Shown here: positions 36,726-46,391 of the stretch, piece after piece | How the letters are laid out: the number at the start of each line of letters is the position of its first letter | Numbering within the stretch: the first letter of the stretch is position 1 | NCBI RefSeq assembly: GCF_025562715.2 | Contig: NZ_JAPFCC010000001.1 | Location: 3,180,501-3,244,500, forward strand | DNA from: Endozoicomonas gorgoniicola | Lineage (GTDB): Bacteria; Pseudomonadota; Gammaproteobacteria; Pseudomonadales; Endozoicomonadaceae | Length of the DNA: 64,000 nt | Reading direction: 5' to 3' | The notes under the pieces: generated by a model | Told to the model about the DNA's origin: nothing | The model's input: the letters and a program-made list of their open reading frames with translations, nothing else | Database searches by the model: none | Made by a program: the position numbers and the translations under genes

Positions 36726-36754
36726 CGTCATCCCCGCGCAGCGCGGAGATGACG
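36726..36754. repeat. REP-like palindrome between ribF and ileS
   Basis: CGTCATCCCCGCGCAGCG pairs with CGCGGAGATGACG. A near-identical palindrome lies at 49138-49165, and the flanking bases (GGAAG ... GCAGA on the left, TACTGCTTTCC on the right) are also partly shared, so the repeated unit is longer than the palindrome. Confidence 0.7.
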
Positions 36755-36796
36755 GTAAACGGGCAAACTCTGCTTTACTGCTTTCCTTACAGCGGT

Positions 36797-37732
36797 TTAA
36801 TCAGTCAAAATATCGCGGGCAGAGGTCACATCATCATTGATGGCTGCCTGCAATGCTTCGAGTGATTCAAATTTCTGGGCATCACGGATTTTTTTTACAA
36901 ATTCAACCCGCAATGTCTGACCATACAGGTCACCTTTGAAGTCCAGCAGGTGAACTTCCAGCAGGGCAGTTGTCGCGTCAACGGTCGGGCGTGTTCCCAG
37001 ATTAGCAACACCATCATAGCTTTTCAGCGAGCCATGACTCTCCAGCCAGCTCCGCACAGCGAAAACACCCTGTACTGGCAGCCGATTACGACAAACCCGG
37101 ATATTCGCGGTGGGAAAACCCAACGTACGTCCCAGCTGCTGCCCTTTAATCACTCGACCAAACATAGCAAATGGACGCCCCAAAAGATGCTCTGCACCCT
37201 TCAGATCAGCGTCTGCTAATAGTTCTCGTACTTTTGTACTACTAATACGGTTCTGATCGTGGGTTACCGTACGAGTGTCACACACCTCAAAACCATGCCG
37301 GTCACCCATGCTCCGAAGATGAAAAAAGTCACCGGCACGATTCAGCCCGTAACGGAAATCATCACCCACAATCAGGTAGCGAACGTCCAGCCCTTCCACC
37401 AGAATATCCATGACAAACTCGTCAGGTGTCATATTCTGCAGCTTGCTGCCAAAAGGCAGGCACAGAACCTGATCCACTCCACAATCTTCCAGCAGCGACA
37501 GTTTTTCCCGCAGGCTGGTCAGCCTGGCCGGTGCATTATTTCCCTGAAAAAACTCTCTTGGCTGTGGCTCAAAGGTAATGACACAAACCCTGACACCCAA
37601 CTCAAAGGCCTGCTGCCGCAGGGCTTCAAGAATGGTGCGATGCCCAAGGTGAACACCATCAAAGTTCCCTATCGTCGCGACACAGGCCCGGTACTCTGGT
37701 CTTATGTTGTGCAATCCGCGGATCAACTGCAT
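36797..37732 (-). CDS. ribF: Bifunctional riboflavin kinase / FMN adenylyltransferase
   Basis: A 311-residue enzyme that turns riboflavin into FMN and then FAD. The N-terminal adenylyltransferase domain has VATIGNFDGVHLGHRTILEA (about residue 20) and the ISSTKVREL motif (about 160). The C-terminal kinase domain has GRVIKGQQLGRTLGFPTANI (about 195) and the GVFAV/GVANLGTRPTV segment. It directly precedes ileS on the same strand. Upstream it should follow murJ, but about 11 kb of other genes lies between. Confidence 0.97.
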   Translation of the reverse strand: MQLIRGLHNIRPEYRACVATIGNFDGVHLGHRTILEALRQQAFELGVRVCVITFEPQPREFFQGNNAPARLTSLREKLSLLEDCGVDQVLCLPFGSKLQNMTPDEFVMDILVEGLDVRYLIVGDDFRYGLNRAGDFFHLRSMGDRHGFEVCDTRTVTHDQNRISSTKVRELLADADLKGAEHLLGRPFAMFGRVIKGQQLGRTLGFPTANIRVCRNRLPVQGVFAVRSWLESHGSLKSYDGVANLGTRPTVDATTALLEVHLLDFKGDLYGQTLRVEFVKKIRDAQKFESLEALQAAINDDVTSARDILTD

Positions 37733-37845
37733 TGGGCGGCTTATTCTCGTTCAGGCTGGCAAATAGTCGATTATATCCCAGCTGGTCAAATGGTCACAGG
37801 GGGATATGCTTAACGGAACATAAATTTAAAAGGTTTGGCGACAAT

Positions 37846-38511
37846 ATGAAAGTATTCAGCAGGGCATTTGCCGCTATTTTTATCGCAATCCCTTCTTTGA
37901 TTCTGCTTCTGTCTGCTTTGACAGTGGTGGCAGACGAGAACGGGAACGAAGACATCGCAACGCTTTATCACAGATTGATCACCGAGGAATTTCCTGATCT
38001 GGATAAGGCCATACAATCGGTGTTGTCTGATACATCATTAGGGCAGTCTAACCAACAACTGAACCAGGTGACCATAGACGTTTACAAAAACTGGCATGGT
38101 CGTTTTCCCAACATCAAAAATACTCCTGTTCCAGAAATAGCAGACATAACGCATAAAGCTATTTCTCCGGTAGGTTTTGAATTTTTACTGAAACGTGAAG
38201 TACTACCCAACACCCCCGACGAATGGAATCAGCCCGATAACCACCGTGTAGTCTCACGTTTTCTGTACTTGCTGGGTGTTGCAATGTCGGAGAACAGCCA
38301 ACTTGCGCCGGTAAAAAAACGACTTAGAGAGTTTTTTTCCTGCGATAAAGACCACTGTTCTGAATTCGCAGAGGCAGAAGTGGGTAACCAGCATGACCCT
38401 GACAACTTTCTGTTTTTAAAGTTTTACACGGCATGCCTCTCAAGCCCTTCCAACAATGCACAGCAGTTAACTGAGTTGTGTCAGGCGCTCTCTCAGAAAT
38501 TTGTGTTCTAA
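37846..38511 (+). CDS. Secreted protein of unknown function
   Basis: A 221-residue protein with a clear signal peptide (MKVFSRAFAAIFIAIPSLIL, then LLSALTVVADENG with a probable cleavage after VVA). The rest is predicted helical and holds four Cys near the C-terminus (FFSCDKDHCSEFA; FYTACLSS; LTELCQALS), which may form disulfides outside the cytoplasm. The start was set at 37846, where AAAAGG precedes the ATG. A longer frame begins at 37732 but has no signal peptide. I do not recognise the family. It diverges from ribF and lies in the accessory block between ribF and murJ. Confidence 0.55.
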   Translation: MKVFSRAFAAIFIAIPSLILLLSALTVVADENGNEDIATLYHRLITEEFPDLDKAIQSVLSDTSLGQSNQQLNQVTIDVYKNWHGRFPNIKNTPVPEIADITHKAISPVGFEFLLKREVLPNTPDEWNQPDNHRVVSRFLYLLGVAMSENSQLAPVKKRLREFFSCDKDHCSEFAEAEVGNQHDPDNFLFLKFYTACLSSPSNNAQQLTELCQALSQKFVF

Positions 38512-38627
38512 TTGACACCCTCCCCCATCTGAGTTTTAGCAACCTAACAACCTTGTTAGTTGAAGGAGGGAGAAACTTACCGGAACCAGGGTCAAACTGG
38601 TAATAGTGAGTTTTTTGGGAGGTAAGA

Positions 38628-39929
38628 ATGCTACATGGAATATCAGCTTCAGCAGCGCCTGTATCCGCAGAAATACCTTGCCCTGACAGCGCCGGGAGCA
38701 ATGTAGCTGATGCCCCTGCAACCAGCCACCTCACACAAAACCCCGGGACTGCTTATCCGGAAATGCTCACCCCACCTCTGTCAGCCAGAGGTGTATCTTC
38801 TCTGGAAAGCATCAGGCAAGTGAAGATAAATCAATGTGTCCACGACCTGAATCAGGCGTTTCCCATGAAAAATAAGGATTCAGCCCGACAATTTTCCTGC
38901 CATTTCTGGTATAGCAACGACATCGACGGGAACATTGACCGTCCGAACTTCCAAAGCATGCTGCAAACAATGGAAGAGAAGCCACCAGACCTGTCACACA
39001 CCCCCAGAGTTGCCATGCTGGTGGGAGAAAGCTACCTCCTGCCCATCCTGCCTGAATTGGGAAAACACTGCGATGTGATCATGATGACGGACGATGACTT
39101 TGCGCTCCTTCAGGCTCAGTTAAAGCGAATTGAACTGATGGCAAGTTGTGAATCTCATCTGGACGAGGAGAGGTTTATAACCTCAATACACAACTACATT
39201 GCCCAATCTTTTGGTGGCAAAAAAAACGGGCTCAGGGACGATTTTTTACGAACCAAAAACCACTTTGGGGATCGCTGGCCATTTTCATCCTCCGGGAGAT
39301 TTGCTGAGGTAAAAGAAGCACTTTCCAAACTCAGGATCGTACCTGTTGGCATTAATCTCTTTTGCGCTGATTCAATGGAAAAGCTGGCAAGGGTACTTCA
39401 AGATAATGACGCCCAGATTCATATTATCAACTTAACCAACATATTCGATTATCTCGGGGAGTTTAAATCAAAGACCTTATACAAAGAAACCGGGAGCGAT
39501 CTTCAGACTCTGAAGGCCTGTCATTTTTTCAGACAGCTACCCGTACATCCCGAAGCACTTGTCCACACCTCAAGAATAATCAAGCCACCTTTAGGGTCTA
39601 CCGTGACCAAATCCGGGGAGCACTGGGATTTTCTGGATCAAATGCTGCTTAAGGATATCTGCGCCGAACACCACTTAACAGGGTCGCTTTCAGACAAAGT
39701 AGCTACATTGATAAGGCGATCTCAGAAGACAGATTGTTTTGGCAAGGACCTGGAAGTCATGAAAATTCTCCTTGCCGGTGCCAGTGCTTCGGATATGGAA
39801 GATTTAATGACTCATCAGGGCAAGTTATACGACAGTATTGAACAATCCGGTTTGTTTGATTTCCGTCAATCAATGGTGAAAGAGTGGATAGAGGGTTCTG
39901 TATCACTACCAAACAAAAAGCATAATTAA
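38628..39929 (+). CDS. Protein of unknown function, possible Rossmann-like core
   Basis: A 433-residue protein with a strong GGAGGT site before its ATG. The first 80 residues are rich in Ser, Ala and Pro (a flexible, effector-like lead). The middle has an alternating pattern: VAMLVGESYLLPILPELGKH, then CDVIMMTDDDFALL, later LRIVPVGINLFCADS and AQIHIINLTNIFDYL. This could be a Rossmann-type, methyltransferase-like fold (first strand with G-x-S, a later NLTN in the motif IV place), but the evidence is weak. No signal peptide. It could be a host-directed effector; no function is claimed. Confidence 0.5.
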   Translation: MLHGISASAAPVSAEIPCPDSAGSNVADAPATSHLTQNPGTAYPEMLTPPLSARGVSSLESIRQVKINQCVHDLNQAFPMKNKDSARQFSCHFWYSNDIDGNIDRPNFQSMLQTMEEKPPDLSHTPRVAMLVGESYLLPILPELGKHCDVIMMTDDDFALLQAQLKRIELMASCESHLDEERFITSIHNYIAQSFGGKKNGLRDDFLRTKNHFGDRWPFSSSGRFAEVKEALSKLRIVPVGINLFCADSMEKLARVLQDNDAQIHIINLTNIFDYLGEFKSKTLYKETGSDLQTLKACHFFRQLPVHPEALVHTSRIIKPPLGSTVTKSGEHWDFLDQMLLKDICAEHHLTGSLSDKVATLIRRSQKTDCFGKDLEVMKILLAGASASDMEDLMTHQGKLYDSIEQSGLFDFRQSMVKEWIEGSVSLPNKKHN

Positions 39930-40081
39930 ACAGAAACTAACCATTGAGAAAATACGCCAGTTCCCTTTATTGCAATGAATTTACGGCAGATGATATGATC
40001 ACTACGAGATACATATTTATGTTGTTTTTGTGCATACCTATGCATATTTATTTTAAAATACACAACTCCACGGACATATAA

Positions 40082-41443
40082 ATGAGTGATCAAGTAGTAC
40101 CTGCCTCCGAAGGCCGGAACATGCTGATGTTCCTGATCCCTTCCCTCGCTGGCATTTTATTTTTTATGGCACCGGTTTTTATTGATGGTGCCATGAGTTT
40201 CCCTCTCGCCCTGATGGCAAAAACCCTGAAAGGTTTGCTGGGCGATGCCATGCTGCCGCTGGTGACAGGCGTCATTACACTGACCGCTGTCGTTTCCCTG
40301 TGGGCCTCTCTCTTTAAGCCTGAACTGACTAAACGCTCTCCGCTGTTTAACAGCCTGTTCAATACCTCACCGACATGGCTGCTGATTCGGGTTCTTGCCG
40401 CCGTTTTTGCGGTTGCCACCATGAATCAGTGGGGACCTGAAATGCTCTGGGGAGCAGATACTGGCAGTATGGTATTGTACGACCTGCTGCCTTCCCTGTT
40501 TGTGACGTTTATCTTTGCCGGGCTGCTGCTGCCGCTGCTGCTTAACTTTGGCCTTCTGGAACTGCTCGGTACCTTGCTGAGTAAAGTTATGCGTCCACTG
40601 TTCCGCCTTCCGGGTCGGGCAGCTATTGACTGCCTTTCCTCCTGGCTGGGCGATGGCACGGTTGGTGTCATGCTGACCAACAAGCAGTACGAAGACAAGC
40701 AGTACACCCAGCGTGAAGCCGCTGTTGTCGCCACCATGTTCTCAACGGTCGGTATTACTTTTTCACTGCTGGTCCTGACTCAGGTTGGCCTGCAACACCT
40801 TTTTGTACCGTTCTACCTGTCGATCTGCGTTTCCGGTGTCCTGGCTGCCATTGTCCTGCAACGCATTCCGCCACTGAGTAACAAAAAAGACCTGTTTATT
40901 GACGGCACTTGTCGTAATGTCGACAGCGAGCTGATTCCTGAAGGATACACAGCATTCAGCTATGGACTGGAGCTGGCACTGAAGCGTGCCGCAAGTATCA
41001 ACAGCCTGAGCGACATTGCCCGTCAGGGTGTAAAAAACGCCCTGGACATGGTGTTTGGTGTACTGCCAGCTGTTATGACTATCGGCACCATCGGCCTGAT
41101 CCTTGCGGAAGGTACGCCATTCTTCAGCATCTTAGGCAAACCGTTTATCCCTCTGCTGGAACTGCTGCAACTGCCAGAGGCAGTGGCTGCATCCGAAACC
41201 ATTCTGGTCGGGTTTGCCGATATGTACGTGCCATCCATTCTGGCGGCATCTATTGACAGTGATATGACCCGTTTTGTGATTGCAGCCGTTTCCATTACCC
41301 AGCTGATTTTCATGTCTGAAACCGGAGCCGTTATACTTGGTAGCAAGATTCCTCTTAACCTGATGGAACTGGTGGTTATTTTCTTGCTCAGGACTGTCAT
41401 TACCTTGCCCGTCATCGCCCTGTTTGCACACTTTATTTTCTGA
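40082..41443 (+). CDS. YjiH-family membrane protein with nucleoside-recognition GATE domain
   Basis: A 453-residue integral membrane protein with about ten hydrophobic segments. The N-terminal part (NMLMFLIPSLAGILFFMAPV, then PLVTGVITLTAVVSLWAS) and the YTQREAAVVATMFSTVGITF and VLPAVMTIGTIGLILAEGTP segments match the YjiH/GATE pattern, which is shared with nucleoside transporters. The substrate is unknown. It stands alone; an AT-rich leader precedes it and a long hairpin follows it. Confidence 0.82.
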   Translation: MSDQVVPASEGRNMLMFLIPSLAGILFFMAPVFIDGAMSFPLALMAKTLKGLLGDAMLPLVTGVITLTAVVSLWASLFKPELTKRSPLFNSLFNTSPTWLLIRVLAAVFAVATMNQWGPEMLWGADTGSMVLYDLLPSLFVTFIFAGLLLPLLLNFGLLELLGTLLSKVMRPLFRLPGRAAIDCLSSWLGDGTVGVMLTNKQYEDKQYTQREAAVVATMFSTVGITFSLLVLTQVGLQHLFVPFYLSICVSGVLAAIVLQRIPPLSNKKDLFIDGTCRNVDSELIPEGYTAFSYGLELALKRAASINSLSDIARQGVKNALDMVFGVLPAVMTIGTIGLILAEGTPFFSILGKPFIPLLELLQLPEAVAASETILVGFADMYVPSILAASIDSDMTRFVIAAVSITQLIFMSETGAVILGSKIPLNLMELVVIFLLRTVITLPVIALFAHFIF

Positions 41444-41455
41444 TTATCTAACCCG

Positions 41456-41489
41456 GGACAGGCTCATTGTGTATGTTTTGAGCCTGTCC
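41456..41489 (+). terminator. Hairpin after the YjiH-type gene
   Basis: GGACAGGCTCA pairs with TGAGCCTGTCC over a 12-base loop, 13 bases past the stop. No T run follows, so it may not be a simple rho-independent terminator. Nothing else is seen up to 41711. Confidence 0.4.
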
Positions 41490-41711
41490 GCAAGCTGACT
41501 GCCCCACCCTTAGCAGAGATTGGCGAAAAGACACCTAACTGATAACCTTTCGACTCAGGGCAACAGGTTTAATAATCCTGCCCCGTGGCAAGTTAAAACG
41601 ACACAGTTGTAGCGGTATAAACTGCCGTGGGCAAGTAAGAGAGAGATCCGAAAACAGGCAAGGGTCGTAATAACAAACAGCTTTTGCAATGGAATTGCGA
41701 GACAAGGCGGT

Positions 41712-42239
41712 ATGAATCAAAACCTTACACTCATTGCCACTGGCATCGTGTTTAACCTGTTCTGGCTTGTCAGTGTTCTTGGGCAGTCACAATACATCTG
41801 GTTATCTGTTCTTATGTTGCTGACCAGCTGGTGGTTTGCCCCCGGTGGCTTTCAGTGGGCTCTGCTGCTGGCTCTGCCGGGAATACTGATGGATGCTCTG
41901 CTGGTTTATTTCGGGGTGTATGCCTTTGCTGATGCGGCTTTCTATTCACAATCAGGGCTTCCGGTCTGGCTGATGGTGTTGTGGCTGGGCTTCTCTACGT
42001 TTTTGTGGTGTATTCGAAAACTCATTCTGGCCAGAACGCCTTTGCTCATTGTTGCCCCGGGTGGTCTGGCAGGTGCGGCCAGTTATCTTGCCGGAGAGCG
42101 TTTGGGAGCAGTGATGTTGCCACTGGGGCTACTAAAATCCGCAGTGATTATTGTTATTTGCTGGACGCTGTTTTCTATGCTGGCGCTCTGGTGGCTGAAG
42201 CGCATTGACAAAACCATTTACAGGGATGTTAACCCATGA
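41712..42239 (+). CDS. DUF2878 membrane protein
   Basis: A 175-residue integral membrane protein with about five hydrophobic helices (GIVFNLFWLVSVLGQ, YIWLSVLMLLTSWWFAPGGF, LLLALPGILMDALLVYFGVY, PVWLMVLWLGFSTFLW, LLKSAVIIVICWTLFSMLAL). The short length, the Trp/Phe content and the LPGILMDALLVYFGVY segment fit DUF2878. Its end overlaps the next gene by four bases (ATGA), so they form an operon. In other gammaproteobacteria this pair sits beside lipid-modification genes; the function is unknown. Confidence 0.8.
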   Translation: MNQNLTLIATGIVFNLFWLVSVLGQSQYIWLSVLMLLTSWWFAPGGFQWALLLALPGILMDALLVYFGVYAFADAAFYSQSGLPVWLMVLWLGFSTFLWCIRKLILARTPLLIVAPGGLAGAASYLAGERLGAVMLPLGLLKSAVIIVICWTLFSMLALWWLKRIDKTIYRDVNP

Positions 42240-42733
42240 GATTGATCGTACCGATCTGCCTGATGCTGATCAGCCTTCTGTCGCAGGCGAGCACTTTGAA
42301 CTGGAATGACTGGCAAACCGTTGGACAGGGTAAACTGACCTGGGGTTTCTGGACTATTTATAATTCTGAACTGAGAACACCAACCGGGCAGTATTCCCCC
42401 GGTCAGGAACCGCTTGCTCTCGTGATTACTTACCAGCGGAACATTGATCGGGAAGACCTGCTGGAGGCAACCGATGAGCAGTGGCAACATCTGGGTGTTC
42501 CAAAGGCTCGCCGGGCTGTATGGCTGGCGCAGCTTGAAACGATATGGCCGGATGTGCGCAAAGGTGATCAGTTGACTTTTGTGTTCTCGCACGATGAAGG
42601 TGTCTTCTTTCAGGCAGATAAGCCGCTCGGTGTGCCGATGAAAGCTGACTTTTCCAGAGCGTTTATCGATATCTGGCTGTCCCCCGAAACGGCATACCCC
42701 GGACTGCGGCTGCACTTGCTCGGGAAGCATTAA
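42236..42733 (+). CDS. Chalcone-isomerase-like exported protein
   Basis: A 165-residue protein with a signal peptide (MRLIVPICLMLISLLSQAST). The mature part (WQTVGQGKLTWGFWTIYNSE, then LALVITYQRNIDREDLLEAT, then VFSHDEGVFFQADKPLG and SRAFIDIWLSPETAYPGLRL) follows the chalcone-isomerase-like pattern found in bacterial proteins encoded next to DUF2878 genes. These bacterial forms are not known to act on flavonoids and may bind fatty acids. It is co-transcribed with the gene upstream. Confidence 0.82.
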   Translation: MRLIVPICLMLISLLSQASTLNWNDWQTVGQGKLTWGFWTIYNSELRTPTGQYSPGQEPLALVITYQRNIDREDLLEATDEQWQHLGVPKARRAVWLAQLETIWPDVRKGDQLTFVFSHDEGVFFQADKPLGVPMKADFSRAFIDIWLSPETAYPGLRLHLLGKH

Positions 42734-42910
42734 AAAAATACATTGAATTACTCCAGAAAATAAAACAGGCGAAAAATGGAGACTAAAATAAGAACTGCAT
42801 TTATGAAGAAATGTTAAACACTCTCAATTCAGCAAGACTTTTCAATTCTGACTGACTTATCAAACAGCCTTCTGATTGCTTGTTAAGCCTATTCGTCCCC
42901 AGGTGTTCTT

Positions 42911-45385
42911 ATGAAGAATAAATGCTATGTTGCTGTACGCACAGTGCTGACTGCTCTATGCCTGTATCTGTTTTCATATTCACTGGCCAGTGCCAGACAA
43001 CCCTCTGATTACACAATGACGGAAAAGCAAATACGACAGGGGGCATACAACTATCTGATCAATTATATACACGACATTGTAACTAAACTTGAAGGACTCA
43101 CGCTCTCAGAGATATTTTCTTCAGACGATTCAAAACAGGGTTATTCCGACTCAATACAAACCAGGCCTGACCGTCGGGAACTGTTTACACTCGTTAAGGA
43201 AGGTCTGAATCAATACCTGGCTGAAAAAGCGACACTGATGCAGTCCGGTGAGACAGACCAGACCCAAAAAACGGAAACGCCTCCACCCGACAGGCTATCG
43301 ATCAGCGATCTGATTCAGCAACACCGGACCACTACCAGTAAATCAAGAATATTGGCCAGACTGCTCTCAGAACTGACTGAAAAACACTCGGAAAAAGAAA
43401 AGGAGCGTGTTTACCTGACCAGCAAACACAATGCGAACGCTGACAAACCCCACATACTCTATAAAAAACAGGTCTTGAAAGAACGGGATCATCTGCTTCA
43501 GGTAGCTGAAGACAAAAACCCGATGTTTGGTATCGCCCGAAAAGCGACTCAAACACTGGACAACGAACAGGTCGAAGCGATTAAACCCAACAGAAAGGAT
43601 AACCCCGATAACGTCAGACGAGCCGAAAATATTATCTCTGCCAAAACCTGGGATCACATCTTTACACAAAGGAACCCGGCCTATACCTATGAAAATTTCC
43701 TGAAAGGTATTGGCAAGTATCCCGCCCTCTGTCAACACTACCTGGACAAAACTGAGAAGGAGTCAGACCATATCTGCTCCGTGGCCCTGGCCACCATGTT
43801 CGCCCACTTTACTCAGGAAACCGGCGGCCATAACAAGTACGACCCAATCCCGGAGTGGCGCCAGGGTCTTTACTACCTCAGGGAAGTGGGCTGGACCGAA
43901 AGATCTGCTAACGGCTACGGTATTTGCTCACGAGACACCTGGCAGGGCAAAGCTTACCCATGTGGCAAGTTTCCTGATGGAAAGTATAAAAGCTATTTTG
44001 GCCGGGGAGCCAAACAACTCAGTTACAACTACAATTACGGCCCTTTCTCTCTCTCCATTTACAAAGATGTCGGCATCCTGCTCAATTCACCAGAAAAAGT
44101 CGCCGACACCTGGCTGAACCTTGCCAGTGCGGTCTTCTTTTATGTTTTTCCCCAACCGCCTAAGCCCAACATGCTCAGCGTGATGGATGGTACATGGAAA
44201 CCTAATCAAGAAGATATCGCTGCCGGGCGGACTCCGGGCTTTGGTGTAACCACCATGATTATTAATGGTGGTGTAGAGTGTGGCGGCAGTTCCGAAGGGG
44301 AACAGTCACAGAACCGTATTGAGTACTTCAAAGCCATCACTCAATATCTCGGCATTCAAATACCACCTGACGAAAAACTGGGCTGTGCCAACATGCAGCA
44401 ATTTGATCCAAGAAGCTCAGGTGCCATTGAGATTTACTGGGAAGAAGACTGGAGCTGGAATGGGGCAAACCCAGACGGGCTGTCATACAAATGCCAGCTG
44501 GTCGGCTACCAGACACCATTCAATGCATTTAATGACGGTGATTATATTAAATGCCTGAAAGACAAGTTCAACGTCATCATTGTAGACGACAATGGCTATT
44601 CATCCCCAGAAGCCAATGCGGGTTCAAGCCTGCGTGTCATGGCAAAAGAGACAGGTACACTGGACGTTATACTTGATGGTACTAAATCCAAAGCATTTGG
44701 TGACCATAATGAAATAGACCAATGGGAGTGGTCACAGATTGACACTGGCAACAAACTGCAGCTCGACGAAGCAGACACAGCCATTGCAATCGTTTCCATC
44801 CCTGCCCGTTCATCCGGTTCTGTTGAAACCTATAAGTTCCAGCTGTCGGTCAAAGATACCAAAGGTGGTGAGGGAGTGGATACAATGGATCTTATTGTCG
44901 AACCCTACAACGACAGTGAACCTATCGAGGTGACACTGGTAAGCGTCGACAAAGCCGTTCCCGGAGAGGATATTGAAGTTGTAGCGAAAATGAGTGATGA
45001 AGACAGTGGCAAAGCCCTTAAATTCCAATGGGGCTTGTCTGACAACATCAAATGGGATGAACAAAGTGAAGGACGGAAGATCACCTTCGAAGTACCAGAC
45101 ACAACCAGCACTATCGACATTCACATCTGTCTGGAAGTCTCCAGCGAACAAGAAGACTCTAAAGGTAATGCGTCTAAAACCATTACCGTTGAGCCAACGG
45201 GTGGCAACTATCCAGCATGGAAAGAAGGCACCAATTATCACGGTGGCTCCCGGGTTACCAATGGCAGCCGTGACTACGAGTGCAAGCCGTTCCCTCAAAG
45301 CGAGTGGTGTGGACAAAGTGCGGCTTACTACAAACCCGGCGAAGGCAGCCACTGGGATGATGCCTGGATCAGGATCAATGATTAA
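42911..45385 (+). CDS. Secreted multidomain GH19 chitinase
   Basis: An 824-residue secreted enzyme. Signal peptide at residues 1-28 (MKNKCYVAVRTVLTALCLYL ...). A long helical lead of about 200 residues follows. The GH19 catalytic domain covers about 240-490: the general-acid Glu in FAHFTQETGGHNKY (about 301) and the signature SYFGRGAKQLSYNYNYG (about 362). Two PKD/Ig-like domains follow (about 545-760), with SLRVMAKETGTLDVILDGTK and VTLVSVDKAVPGEDIEVVAK. A C-terminal CBM5/12-like chitin-binding module (YPAWKEGTNYHGGSRVTNGS, then HWDDAWIRIND) ends the protein. The design fits breakdown of insoluble chitin outside the cell. The long N-terminal lead is not typical of the family. Confidence 0.92.
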   Translation: MKNKCYVAVRTVLTALCLYLFSYSLASARQPSDYTMTEKQIRQGAYNYLINYIHDIVTKLEGLTLSEIFSSDDSKQGYSDSIQTRPDRRELFTLVKEGLNQYLAEKATLMQSGETDQTQKTETPPPDRLSISDLIQQHRTTTSKSRILARLLSELTEKHSEKEKERVYLTSKHNANADKPHILYKKQVLKERDHLLQVAEDKNPMFGIARKATQTLDNEQVEAIKPNRKDNPDNVRRAENIISAKTWDHIFTQRNPAYTYENFLKGIGKYPALCQHYLDKTEKESDHICSVALATMFAHFTQETGGHNKYDPIPEWRQGLYYLREVGWTERSANGYGICSRDTWQGKAYPCGKFPDGKYKSYFGRGAKQLSYNYNYGPFSLSIYKDVGILLNSPEKVADTWLNLASAVFFYVFPQPPKPNMLSVMDGTWKPNQEDIAAGRTPGFGVTTMIINGGVECGGSSEGEQSQNRIEYFKAITQYLGIQIPPDEKLGCANMQQFDPRSSGAIEIYWEEDWSWNGANPDGLSYKCQLVGYQTPFNAFNDGDYIKCLKDKFNVIIVDDNGYSSPEANAGSSLRVMAKETGTLDVILDGTKSKAFGDHNEIDQWEWSQIDTGNKLQLDEADTAIAIVSIPARSSGSVETYKFQLSVKDTKGGEGVDTMDLIVEPYNDSEPIEVTLVSVDKAVPGEDIEVVAKMSDEDSGKALKFQWGLSDNIKWDEQSEGRKITFEVPDTTSTIDIHICLEVSSEQEDSKGNASKTITVEPTGGNYPAWKEGTNYHGGSRVTNGSRDYECKPFPQSEWCGQSAAYYKPGEGSHWDDAWIRIND

Positions 45386-45420
45386 ATTGGCTCAGGTCGT
45401 TTAACGTTCGGTATGAGCTG

Positions 45421-45450
45421 AGTGGATGGGTGCGCAAACACCCGTCCACT
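45421..45450. terminator. Hairpin between the convergent chitinase and ucpA-like genes
   Basis: AGTGGATGGGTG and CACCCGTCCACT pair across a short loop, 36 bases past the chitinase stop and 39 before the end of the convergent SDR gene. It could serve both directions. No long T run is present. Confidence 0.45.
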
Positions 45451-45488
45451 TGATCAGAGACAAGGCTTCCACCGGGCTTCTGATTTAA

Positions 45489-46283
45489 TCAGTCAGATGT
45501 CACGTTAGTTTCTGGCAAAGTAGAAGCACCATCGAAAACGATCTCCCGACCGGTAATGTAGCTGGCTTCGTCCGATAGCAGGAAAGCAACCGCATTGGCG
45601 GCTTCTTCCGGAGTACCCATGCGTCCCATAGGCACACTTGCACCAATCGCCGACAGAACCGCTTCCGGGTTGTCAGGCATCATTTCAGCGGCAGATTTTT
45701 CAACCATAGGCGTGCGAATCATGCCCGGACACACCATATTCACACGAACACCCTCGGTCACAAACTCCATGCACATGGCTTTGGTCATGCCCCAGACTGC
45801 AGACTTGGTAGCGGCATAACCCACTTCATGAGCATCCGCTACAAAGGTGCCTGTGACACTGGAGAAGTTGACAATGCTGCCTTTTTTCTTCTCAACCATG
45901 CTTCTCAGGGCAGCTTTGCTGGTGTTCCACAGGCCGATAACATTAACGTCGATCATAGCCTGTAGATTTGCATCAGCCTGCTCATCAAACATTGAACTCA
46001 ATCGGGCAATGCCTGCCGAGTTCACCAGATGATCAACCAGACCATGCTCAGCAACAATGTTGTCAAAAACGCGATAAACATCCGCCTGATCAGTGACGTT
46101 TACTTTGTAGCCATAAGCCTTATAACCGCTGTCCACCAGCTCACGGGCAGCGACTTCCACCCCGTCACTGATATCCAGCAGGCATACGGTCGCCCCCTGT
46201 TTAGCCAGCAGCCTGGCGGTTGCATTACCCATGCCCATAGCGGCTCCGGTGACAACTGCAACTCTTCCGGTAAAGTCCAACAT
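45489..46283 (-). CDS. ucpA: UcpA-like short-chain dehydrogenase
   Basis: A 264-residue classical SDR oxidoreductase using NAD(P). The cofactor motif is VVTGAAMGMGNATARLL (about residue 10), the catalytic Ser is in NFSSVTGTFVADAHEVG (about 142) and the Tyr/Lys in YAATKSAVWGMTK (about 156). The VRVNMVCPGMIRTPMVE segment and the final SYITGREIVFDGASTLPETN match E. coli UcpA closely. The substrate is not settled for UcpA; a link to furan-aldehyde tolerance is known. An IS1380-type element lies about 110 bases upstream of the start and may affect its promoter. Confidence 0.85.
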   Translation of the reverse strand: MLDFTGRVAVVTGAAMGMGNATARLLAKQGATVCLLDISDGVEVAARELVDSGYKAYGYKVNVTDQADVYRVFDNIVAEHGLVDHLVNSAGIARLSSMFDEQADANLQAMIDVNVIGLWNTSKAALRSMVEKKKGSIVNFSSVTGTFVADAHEVGYAATKSAVWGMTKAMCMEFVTEGVRVNMVCPGMIRTPMVEKSAAEMMPDNPEAVLSAIGASVPMGRMGTPEEAANAVAFLLSDEASYITGREIVFDGASTLPETNVTSD

Positions 46284-46391
46284 ATACCTTCCACCTCAAT
46301 ACTTGCCTGACAAAAGAATCAGCTCGCTGCGGATACGGAAATCCACACAGCAGCTTCAGTAAGAATGCGTAAAGCGAAGGTAATGTATCAC

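Noticed and set aside
41456..41489. IS1182 terminal repeat, because it shares GACAGGCTC with element A
   Set aside because: Only nine bases match and no transposase or CTAG flank is present; a simple hairpin is more likely.
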